Shown here: positions 28,449 to 38,392 of the stretch, piece after piece
How the letters are laid out: every line of letters begins with the position of its first letter
Numbering within the stretch: the stretch's first letter is position 1
NCBI GenBank assembly: GCA_020137815.1
Contig: CM035358.1
Coordinates: forward strand, 2,216,821-2,280,820
Source: Hormiphora californensis
Taxonomy: Eukaryota > Ctenophora > Tentaculata > Cydippida > Pleurobrachiidae
Direction: 5' to 3'
DNA: 64,000 nt
Translations under genes and position numbers: made by a program
The notes under the pieces: model-generated
What the model saw: only the letters and a program-made list of their open reading frames with translations
Told to the model about the DNA's origin: nothing
Database searches by the model: none

Positions 28449-31400
28449 TTAAAATTGATTAAATTTGGTAGAATTAAAAGTGTTATATAATAAGTTAATG
28501 TCATTGAGTTCGCTCTTATACTGCCTCGTTTTAGTGAACTTATTGCCTCTGTGCCCTCTCAAGCTAATGACAGTTGTTCTGAGCAGGGTGAAAGACAACC
28601 GCTGCCTAATGTAACGGATGGTGTCAGAGTAAGCCTGGTGTGTTTTGTCAGCAAGCAGCTTGGCAAGGCGCCTGTAGAATTTTTCTGCCTCGTTGCCCAG
28701 GGCACCAGTTACTGAAAACACGAGTGGGCAAAAACAACTCTGTTCAACCTCAAGGACACGTTCGTTATAGCAGCGTTTTTTCTCGTCCTCGTGTCGTTTC
28801 AGAGCTGTATCAAGAGGAATGGCACTGTTTGTGGGAGCCAATGGATTGAAGATGCGCACATCTGTGTAAATTTTGTCCATGGGAAGCCAAAAATCCCTGG
28901 CAGCAACATCAAGGCGAGCATCATTTGCAGTGTTTGCTGATTTCAACCGGAAGGTTTCGCCAGTGATTGGGAGAAGATGGGGTTCTCTTGAAACATCACG
29001 GCATCCCGCCTCTTTCAGCAGGTTTGCAGTAAGGTCCCGTATCTCATTATGCCGCAGCTGCACGTAACCACCAAGATGACAAGAGAGGCTGTGTTCAGTG
29101 GTGTTAGGTTTTCCACACGGACAGTTTGGTGGTCTACCCTCAAGTTCCAAGCAGTAGCGGAGGGACATGGAGTCCCAGAACTCCTGTTTGTTCAGATTGA
29201 ACCTATGTTCCTTGAGGGGGAGAGATGTTACCCATATGGACGATCCTCGCCGTGTTCTCTCTTGGTGAAAACGCTGTTCGGTGGGTGGCAGTGCCTCTCT
29301 CACAAGCTCTTCAGCCTTGGTCTGGCTCAGCCGTTTGGTGGTCAACATCTCGGATTTCGCAGACACCAGATCCCGCTTCAGCAAATGCAAACTCTCTGGA
29401 TCAAATTGTGTTTTCTGTCCGTTAATGATTTTGGAGAGTGGTGCAGTAGCTGCAGCAGAACTGGTGTATTCGAAATCCGCGATCTCGACGGGATTAAAGA
29501 TTCCAAGGCCCCCGTGGCGGGCAGGGAGTGACAAGAGCTTCCGATTGTTCGGTGTCAGTTGGTTGCTGATTGTTTTTGGGATGAATTTGGATGATATGAT
29601 GTCTTCCAGTGGCTGGAAGAGACCAGAGATGTCCTTGGTAGTTCTCATAATAAACAACCACCGTTTGGAGAGTCCCATGATGTAAGCAGAGAATGATGGA
29701 TGGGGCTCAGATGTTGAAAAATCCGATAAGTCTGTAAGCTCCTGGGCCCACGTCTCAACCTGTTGACTGACGTACTGTTTCTTAAACTCGTCGGTACCTA
29801 GGGGAGCTCCGAGATATCTCTGTCCCTCTGATGTAATATGCACACCTGTGTCCTTGAAAATAGAGCTGGCAGTGTTCTCAAGCCCAGGTTTGACGATCAG
29901 CACAGACTTCTTTCCATTGGGGAAATAGCCTAATCCTGGGCCAACTTCGCACAGAATGTCCCACCACTTCCGCATAGCCAAGAGTTTCCCAACAGATGCA
30001 CCGTCATCGGCAAAGAAGATCTGTGCACAGTCTGCCTCGGAAAGGGCTGAGATGAGAGGATTCAGGCTGATGCAGTACCAGGGAGATGCAAGGTTGCAAC
30101 CCTGAGTGGTGCCTTCACTACTCAGAATGAAAGTGCCATTCTGTAGGAAAAGTTTGGCAGGGGATCGGTAGATGTTGATCGTGAAGGTGGCGAGTGGGGG
30201 GCAGAGGTATCGGAGATTGACGAGAGCGGTAGCCCGATTAAGCACATTAAAGGCGTTGGTTGCATCCGCTAAGAGCACTCCCTCAGAGCCATCGTCATCA
30301 AACATGCTAGACATGCTGTGGACGGCAGCCTCAATTCCACCCTGAAGACCAGAGGCAAGCTGCAGTGGCCCGGCTGCTTCAATGATGTCACTGTGTAGAT
30401 GGCAGACAACAGTACGCCCAATGATACGCCGGAGTATTTCCCCGATGCCGATGGGGCGGATACTCGGATTCTTGTTGAGGGCGATCAATCGACATGAGAC
30501 CAAGGCAGAGATGGTGTGTGGGTTGATGAAAGAAGTGCAGAGGCGACGAGTCATTCTTGCCAAAGCATGGGCCAGGGCATCAGATTCGAGGTGGAAGGTT
30601 CTACTACACAACATTCTCGCCCACAGTGCATCGGTCATTCCACTGGGACCTGCCCCTCCCTTGGTTGTGGCAGCTGATCTCCTGATTGATTCAGTGTCAA
30701 TACTGTCAAACAGTGCTGGTTCAACACTGGGAGCTGGCAGGCGGGAGACTAAAAGGTCTCGGTTGAGTGGCTGGGCAGGGGGGTGTTTGGCACGGAGCCC
30801 CTCAATCACTTCAGGGGAGGGTGGGAGTGGTGCAGACGGAGAGGAGTTTAGCACACGGAGGGCCGCTGCAACTTTACCGTTCAACATGAGTCGAGAGAAG
30901 CTCTTCCGGGAATTCTGATGGTTGCTACTCATAGGGATTTTGGATTGAATAGCTTTGCACTCCCGGACTAGGCTATCGAAGTCTCCCTCTCTCCACAGTT
31001 GTAGCCTTCTCCTGAGGGCCTCACATTCTTCAGAGGGCTTGGATCGTTAGCCTGGTTTCTGAAGGAGCAGGGCTCCCATCAGGTGGAGCGCTGTGATGGC
31101 AAATGGCTCCAGGGGTGAAGAGTTTGTCCAACCGTTAATCAGACGGGTTGCCTCGCTAATGAAGGCCTTTCCGGCTGCACCTGCTGGTAGTTTTTTAAAG
31201 AGATTTGGTTTCCAACTTGCAACAGTACAATGAATTTCATACAGAGTCTGGGGGAGAGTCATTGTAATTACTGCATGAAACACAAAGTTCAGAGGATTCA
31301 TCAGAATTCACCGATATGGAGTGGGTTGAAGAAGAAGGGCAGGAGGATGGAAGGTTGGCGGAAGAACGGGATGGGGGAGGAGGAGCGATGGACTGGTTGG

Positions 31401-31455
31401 ATGGCGCTGGAGTCTTCTTGCGCTTGGACGTTTGCCGCTTCGTGCGTCCTGTCAT
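28449..31455 (-). pseudogene. Damaged RT-endonuclease retroelement
   Basis: The 827-residue open stretch 28449-30932 carries a reverse transcriptase: motif A LADATNAFNVLNR, motif B EGTTQGCNLASPWYC and motif C FFADDGAS (Phe for the usual Tyr). It is followed by CPCGKPNTTEHSLSCHLGG (a CxC...H...C knuckle) and ARLDVAARDFW...TDVRIFNP, which resembles the PD-(D/E)xK restriction-like endonuclease of R2-type elements, then SLRGHRG. Upstream the same frame continues to 31301 but is cut by one TAA at 31047-31049, where the plus-strand relative has a Lys codon. A further N-terminal piece (31237-31455, SKRKKTPAPSNQS) is in another frame, and the PHD finger is missing. It is therefore a recently disabled, 5'-rearranged copy, divergent from the plus-strand copy. 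Confidence 0.85.
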
Positions 31456-31621
31456 ACCAACGTGCCCGGACTGCCCCTCCTGGGCTGGCTCTACATCCTG
31501 AGGCGAAATCTCAAATTAATTTTCTTCGATTTTTCAAGAGTTTTAAGCAATTTTTTACTACATCTACCACGCTTTTTACATTTGGTGATTGGTCCAGTAT
31601 TTTAAACTTTCCCAACTTAAA

Positions 31622-31649
31622 ATTAAAGTGCGTTTCAAACGACTTGACC
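31622..31649. repeat. Left inverted repeat flanking the intact retroelement
   Basis: 28 bp starting ATTAAAGTGCGTTTCAAACG. It matches 26 of 28 positions with the reverse complement of 34945-34972. It lies 115 bp before the PHD-RT ORF. Confidence 0.75.
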
Positions 31650-31763
31650 TGAGATTCCTGGAAATTCAGGATTTCCCCTTTGTAAATACACGCGCGATGC
31701 GCCAAATTCCAAGAATTAATTTGAGATCTCTTCCAACCCGGCCCTCGCGGTCGGTTAGGTTTA

Positions 31764-34700
31764 GTGATGAAGAAAAGTACGAAGAGGAGAACGAACAAGA
31801 CCACCGTTCCCCCTTCCTCGTCCTCGGATCCACGCTACAACTGCCCAGCATGTAATGTCTACTTGTACGAAGAAGATGACATCCCCTGTGTAGCTTGTGA
31901 CAATTGTAACGGTTGGTTCCATTTAAAGTGTGTTGGTATTCCGGACTCAGACTATGCCAAAGTTACTGCCAAACCTCACTGGTACTGTCCCAGCTGTATT
32001 AGGCTTCCAAACTTTATACCTGCAGCTCCCCTCAAGACATCATGGGGTAAGCTGTCAGGCCAAGCTCTTTCTGATTCCTTCTCACGCCTCCTCGTCTCTG
32101 TTTCCTCTTTCCGTCCCAACCTTTTCAAGCTTCCTTCCGGAAGTTCCGGCAAGCAGTTTATAACTGAATGCACCCGGCTCATCAAGGAATGGAACTCTTC
32201 TTCTGGCCTTGAGAGTGTTGCAATAACAGCCATCCATCTCATGGGTCCTCTCCTATTGCAAAACCCTGGTAAAAAATCCAAACCAAGTGAGCAATCGGCT
32301 GCCCTTCTCAGACGTTTACTCCTTTGGCAAGCTGGCGAATTTCACACTTTACTATCAGAGTGCATGGTTATTCAGTCCAGGTTACCTAAGTCTACAACAT
32401 CAGACAACAGAAGGGGTTTTGTAAGGATGATGTTTACAGGGAGAGTCGGAGCTGCACTACGACTACTCAGTGCTACTCCCTCTGCAGCCCTCGACATCAC
32501 CCCCGAGGTGTTGGAAAACCTCAAGGAAAAGCACCCGGATGCTGCTCCTCTCAGTCCTGATCACCTCGTGTCTACCCAGCTCCCTCCTTCTTTCGAACCC
32601 GCCATTTTTCATGACCTCAACTCGGATACCATAAGGCGAGCTGCTGCTGCCACAAAGGGTGGTGCCGGCCCAAGTGGTATGTCAGACGGCCTCTGGACCC
32701 GTATGCTCTGCAGTAAAGCTTTTAGAAAGGCTTCCGATGACCTTTCTCACGAAGTTGCCATCATGACGAGACGTCTATGCACGGTTTATGTCGACCCCAG
32801 CTCACTAACTGCGTTCCTGTCCTGCAAGCTAATTGCCTTGGACAAGAATCCTGGGATAAGGCCTATCGGTGTTGGCGAGGTTCTCCGTCGGATAGTAGGT
32901 CGAGCAGTAGCACAACATCTCAAACCCGAAATCATTCAGGCTGCCGGCCCCTTACAACTCGCTGCCGGCCAGCAAGGCGGAGCTGAAGCTGCTGTTCACT
33001 CAATGAGAGAATTCTATGCAGACGAGGGTACTGAGGCTGTTCTCCTAGCTGATGCTCGTAACGCGTTCAACATCCTAAACCGGCAAACCGCCCTGGTGAA
33101 CCTCAGGCACCTTTGTCCAGCTCTCTCCATCTTTGCGATAAACCTTTACCGTTTCCCAGTTCGTCTATATCTCTCCAACGGCACATTTATCCTCTCTGCA
33201 GAAGGCACCACCCAAGGGTGTAACATCGCCTCTCCTTTCTATTGTATCAGTCTTCGCCCTCTCATCGACAAACTGTCAAGGACTTCCCCAAAACAGATTT
33301 TTTACGCTGATGATGGAGCCTCTGCCGGTTCCCTAATCGGTGTGAGAGAATGGTGGGACGCTCTGGTCACCAACGGTCCCGGTTACGGCTACTTCCCAAG
33401 ACCGGATAAGTCAGTATTAATCGTAAAACCAGAACACCTTGAAAAAGCAAAGTCGATCTTTTCAGACACTGCTGTAATCATCAAATCAGACGGCCACAGA
33501 TACCTGGGCGCTCCTATTGGTACCTTAGATTACCAGCGGGAATATGTGGCCAAGGATGTTTGCCGCTGGGTAACGGATGTCACAGCGATCTCCAAAATTG
33601 CTGAAACTGAACCCCAGGCAGCATACTCGGCTTTCTGTATGGGGCTGTCAAAGAGATTTCTCTTTCTAATGAGGACGACCCCGAACATCTCTGAGCTCTT
33701 CAGGCCCTTGGAGTCAACAATTTCATCTGTTCTCCTTCCAGCTATCCTCAACAATCACTTCACCCCTCTACACCGAGAACTGTTTTCCCTGCCTTGCAGA
33801 AACGGAGGACTTGGTATTGAAAATCCATGTGAAGTCGCGGATCTTGAGTATCAACGATCCCTTCATGCTACTGCACCGCTCTCTCAGATTATTACTGAAC
33901 AGAACATAAATATTACTGATGAGAGAGCGGTTGCTGTTGCTAAGGGGTTAAAAACAGCCAAGCAGGAAGTAATTCAGATGAAAAAAGAACACCATAAAAA
34001 TCGTTTATCTGCTGTTTCCGACCAGCTAGCCCCAGACTATCGCAGACTCCATGATGAGCTTTGTAGACGTGGCTCTTCCACCTGGTTGACAACCCTTCCC
34101 TTGGAGGAACACGGCTTCAATCTCAACAAATCCGAGTTTCGTGATGCTCTTGCCCTGAGGTATGACCTTTCCCTTCGGGAGTTTCCCAACCATTGTGCTT
34201 GTGGTAAACCAAACTCCATTGAACACTGTCTAACTTGTGCTCGTGGAGGCTATGTGCATCTCAGGCACAACCAGATTCGCGATCTAACTGCCAATCTTCT
34301 AGTGGAGGCTGGGTGTACGGATGTTAAAGTGGAGCCCCATCTTCTCCCTCTAACTGGTGAGACTCTCCAATATGCCTCCGCGATCACCAATGATGAGGCA
34401 CGTCTTGATGTCTCGGCTCGTGGTGTCTGGTCTGACTTATCAAAACTGTTCATTGATGTCCGCATCTTCAATTCTCGAGCCCCAACCAACAAATCATTGC
34501 CAGTCAACAAGGTTTTGAAGAAGCACGAGGACGAGAAGAAGCGTGCTTATGGAGAGCGTGTACTGCAGGTGGAGAAAAGCTCCTTCACACCAGCTGTTTT
34601 CTCTACCTCTGGAATCATGGGCGATGAGGCTGACAAACTTTACAAACAAATTGCCCACCTACTCTCAAAAAAGACCAAACAGTCCTACCCCGATTGCATC

Positions 34701-34847
34701 CGGTATATCAGACAGAGACTATCTTTCTGCCTGTTAAAAACTCTTATCATTAGTCTCCGGGGTCATCGTGGCCAGAGCCCGAAGAGTTTTAGTGATCGCA
34801 ATGACATTAACATTTTATACATGATTAAAAACAATAACCAGAATTAA
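31764..34847 (+). mobile_element. Intact PHD finger-reverse transcriptase-endonuclease ORF, 1027 residues
   Basis: A single uninterrupted ORF. Residues about 25-80 form a PHD finger (CPACNVYLYEEDD, CVACDNCNGWFHLKCVG, HWYCPSCIRLP: Cys4-His-Cys3). A conserved alpha-helical region comes next (FRPNLFKLPSGSSGKQFITE). RT spans about 300-560: RPIGVGEVLRRIVGRAV, motif A LADARNAFNILNR, motif B EGTTQGCNIASPFYC, motif C FYADDGAS. The C-terminal part has CACGKPNSIEHCLTCARGG, RHNQIRDLTANLL, then ARLDVSARGVW...FIDVRIFNS and HEDEKKRAYGERVLQVE, which fits a restriction-like endonuclease core, and ends near SLRGHRG. I see no GIY-YIG, APE-type, RNase H or tyrosine recombinase domain. Target-primed insertion is inferred. 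All RT catalytic residues are present, so it may be active. Confidence 0.88.
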
Positions 34848-34944
34848 TTTATTATACCCAATTTATGTACAGATAAGATTGATTTCTATATCCATTTTAC
34901 TAATTGAACCGGTACCCCGGCTTTCGAAAAAGGGAAGAATTACG

Positions 34945-34972
34945 GGTCAAGTCGCTTGAAACGGACTTTAAT
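34945..34972. repeat. Right inverted repeat flanking the intact retroelement
   Basis: GGTCAAGTCGCTTGAAACGG plus 8 bp. It is the inverse of 31622-31649 with two mismatches and lies 98 bp after the ORF stop. No clear target duplication is visible outside the pair. Confidence 0.75.
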
Positions 34973-35104
34973 GATAAGAGAACCGTCGCGCTCTTTGATT
35001 TTGGTGGAAAGGGAAATGAGATAACGTGGTCAGAAGTCGTTTAAAAAAACTGGCGTGGTTGAAATTTCATTTTGAAATTTTTATTTGGCAATGAATTATT
35101 TAAT

Positions 35105-35190
35105 TAATTAATACAGGCGCGGCGCCGCGCGGCGCTATTTTGTTATTTGCGCGTTACGTGAAAGAGTCAGTTTTTAGCGCCGCGCCAGCC
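35105..35190. promoter_or_regulatory. GC-rich CpG cluster upstream of the zinc-finger gene (possible promoter)
   Basis: Two blocks of GCGCGGCGCCGCGCGGCGC-like sequence in an otherwise AT-rich stretch, about 180-265 bp before the start codon at 35371. A promoter role is inferred from position and composition only. Confidence 0.35.
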
Positions 35191-35370
35191 AGTGCAGAAG
35201 ATGACTCGCTCAGCTCTGTCACATTTTTTTCTCAGTCTGTTTTTCGGTTTCTAACTTTCTAGATCCTCTTGGCTTTTTGGTTGCCTGATGCCTCAGTTTT
35301 ATAACGTTCAGACACAATTCAGTGTTTTCCTTCTTCCGATATGTAACACTGAAATGTATGATAGCTCAAA

Positions 35371-37931
35371 ATGTCCTCAAGAAAGCGGAAAATGTCAAAA
35401 GAACCCAGTCCCACCAAAGGCCGAAGGTACCAAACCATGAAACACACTGTTCCTATCCTCTTTTAACACGTCTCCGTTTCAGAGAATCAAAGTTCAGACA
35501 CGCCAAGATACAGGCGAGATTTAACTTTACAAACGAACAACCCCAGCCTCCTGTAAAATCGAAAAGACCCGCGATGAAAAAGCAGTCTACTAAACTTCAC
35601 AGTTGTAAGGACTGTGATTACCAAACTAATGTTATCCTTTCTTTGTACGACCACCACGCCAAGCATCACGGTGAAAGTAACGCCTTCAAATGCACGGTCT
35701 GTTCTGAGGCTCGAACCAGCAGGTACTACCTGATGAAGCATGTCGATGAGGAACACGGGGGTTGGGAACAATGTAGACCAGTAGAGGAGAAGGAGAATAA
35801 AGAGGGAGATGTGAATCTGGGAGAAGAAGAGGGAGATGTTAAACAACGAGAAGAGGAGGAAGATGTAAAAGATGGGGAAGGAGGAGGAAGAAGACGATTC
35901 TGTGGAGGAAGATGTTGCGATGATTGGCAGGATTCTCCAAGGGTGATGAAGGTGAGTTTTTCATTATCCCTGACTTTCTGATTAATTCCTTCCTGATATC
36001 CCCCCCCCCCCCGTTTCAATCATCTCCTTTCCTTCCTGACACCCCCCCTCCCCCGTTTCAATTGACTCTGACACCCCCCCCCCCTTTTTTAATTAATGAC
36101 AACACCCCCCCTCGTTTCAGATGGTGATAAGGAGTTTCAGTGTCTCGATGCCAAATGCTCCTACACCTCTAAGTCGCGTACCGCATTTCGAAGGCACGTT
36201 AAGAAAAGACACAAAAACAAACTAGGGATGTTCGCCTCACTTAATAAAAGACTCGAGGGTTACGTAAAAAAGGGGCCGCCTTATGGACCTTATCTGAGAG
36301 CTAGAAAGAAGAAAGAGAAGAAGTGGCTTTGTGAGCACGAGGGTTGCGGGTATAAGACGGTCACTGAGTGGCACCTGGTGAACCACAGGAGAATGCATAC
36401 GGGCGAGAAACCTTTTCAATGTGAGGAGAAGGGATGTGAGAGGAGATTCTCTAAACTTCACTCTCTGAGACGACACGTTGAGACAGTCCACTGCACTGAA
36501 AAGACAATATCATGTGATCAATGTGAATACAAATGTGCATCTAAAGACTACCTCCGACAGCATACAGCCCACAAACACGGCACCAAGAAATCCTGCCCGT
36601 ATTGCACCTACAGAACATGTCGAAACATCGAACCTCACATCACCAAGCTTCACCCCCACACGTGTGGGGAGTGTGAGTGGGAGTTCAGGAGCGAGAGTGA
36701 GGTGAGAGAACACAAGGGGAGGCATGTGGTGGGAGTGGGAATTAGGTGTGAGCACTGTACTGTTGTAGCGGGCAAGGAAGACCTTCTGATACATTATCGG
36801 ACAACACACAATGTGGAGCTGCGGTTCAAGCTGTTTTTCTCACGAAAAGAATCAGCACAGTGCATCCGGCCATCGTGTGACAAGTGTGATTACGAGTTTG
36901 AAACAGTTGAAAGTTGGCAGAAACACAAGACGCTCCACACGGAGGGGGGAGGAGTTAAATGTGAGGTCTGTGGAGTGGCATGTGTGGATATGGCCTCCGT
37001 TCTAACCCATCTGAGGGATATCCACCAAATCACGATCCCGGATGGTGACCCCAGACCAGTTGAGTGTATGTCATTGTCCTGTAAGATCTGTGGACATGAG
37101 TTCTTCTCCCCTGCTACCCTCCGCCGACACATTGCCCTTCACCAGCCAGATGGTAGTATAAAGTGTTCCCACTGCCCCTTTATAGCACCAAATATGGGAA
37201 TAATGGTGCAACACGATAACACGGATCATTACCAACCCCCTACCAAACGCAGAAAACCAAAACAGCCAAAGGGACAGGCACACCTGTGTAGGGAGTGTGG
37301 GATGTCATTTGATAGTCCTAGCTCCCTTAAGCTTCACATCCGGGTCGACCATAATGTCGATTCTGAAGATGAAGATAATATTGGGCAGGAACAGCAAGTT
37401 TTGGAGTTCAGGTGCCCTGCTTGTGGCTGGTTATTTGAGGGTAAAAGTGAAGCTGATCAGCACATTCAGTGTCATCTGCCTGATGGCTCACTATCTTGTT
37501 CCCTTTGTGTGCACCGTGCTGTCAGTATGGACTCCCTTGTTGCTCACATGAAAGTAGCCCATAGCTTGGTGCTAAGGGCTAAGAAACCCACCACAGCACT
37601 CCTTGGTTCGGTTCCCCCCTCGTTTCTGTTCCATTCTGCAGTGTATGCCCAGCAAGGGGCACAAGTTGGGGCCCTGGGGTTTCATGTGCCACACCAAGGG
37701 GCCAGTAGTCACCTTGTTGGCCAGCAAGGAGTGGCTCAAAACTTTAATCCCCCATCAGCAGCAGCAGTGGCAGCTCAGAACTTTAATCATTCCTCAACAG
37801 CAGCAGTTGCTCAGAGTTTCAGTCGGCCATCCTGTGCCCTGCAGCAACCAGGTCCCGGGTATACTAACTTAGCAGGCATTTTGCAGCAGGCTCAACCTGA
37901 CTTTTTATCTGCACCGTATCTACAGAAGTAA
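35371..37931 (+). CDS. C2H2 zinc-finger protein, about 16 fingers
   Basis: I favour the start at 35371 (MSSRKRKMSKEPSPTKGRR), spliced over a 56-bp intron (35427-35482) to ESKFRHAKIQARFNF. Exon 2 ends near 35951 (donor GTGAGT). Exon 3 starts near 36121-36141. The strong TTTCAG at 36120 is out of phase, so an acceptor 11 or 20 bp downstream may be used. Two fingers are in exon 2 (CKDCDYQTN, CTVCSEART), then a Glu-rich linker. Exon 3 holds about 14 fingers, from CLDAKCSYTS to CSLCVHRAVSM, with one canonical TGEKPF linker (about 36400). The last 125 residues are Gln/Ala-rich (HQQGAQVGALG; QQAQPDFLSAP). It is probably a nuclear DNA-binding regulator, and the finger array resembles CTCF/REST-like poly-finger proteins only in general style. 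No KRAB, BTB or SCAN domain is visible. Confidence 0.85.
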
Positions 37932-38392
37932 TGGTTTCTGTTGTTGTGCGGTGAGACAAGACCGAACAATGTATTGTTTTCTGTTGTTGTAAAACTGACA
38001 ATACGTCTAAAAACTGCTAACAAATATTATGGAAAGTGTTTTACAAAATGTTTTAATTTAAAAAGTATATTTTTGTCCCCCAATTCACCAGTTTTAAATA
38101 ATCTTACTGTGTAAGTAATTACTCCCCTGTTCTTTATTGAATTTGTTTGCTGAAAACTCTATTTTATGTTACATTTATTCTTCTGTTATAACTGGTGTTT
38201 GAATCCCGTCCCAGCCCCTACCCAAGTACTCAGACCTCCACTCAATTTGTTAAAGCGACCCCCTCCCCCGCTGAGTGTTATAAAGGCTAAAGCCCCCCCC
38301 CCCCCACTCTAGCTCTACTCCCTAACACCCAAAATGTTCAATGTATATAGCCCTTCCTAACACCCGAAATGTTCGATATAGCCCTGTAGAAG
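37932..38392. other. 3' flank of the zinc-finger gene, 5' flank of TMEM33
   Basis: AT-rich 3' UTR-like DNA, then C-rich runs (38290-38305) and twice-repeated CTAACACCC(A/G)AAATGTTC just before the TMEM33 start. Confidence 0.5.

Noticed and set aside
31764-34847. DIRS-like or Penelope-like classification
   Set aside because: Inverted repeats hinted at it, but no tyrosine recombinase or GIY-YIG domain is visible in the ORF.
36237-37283. Minus-strand ORFs inside the zinc-finger gene
   Set aside because: Antisense shadows of the repeated C2H2 coding sequence.
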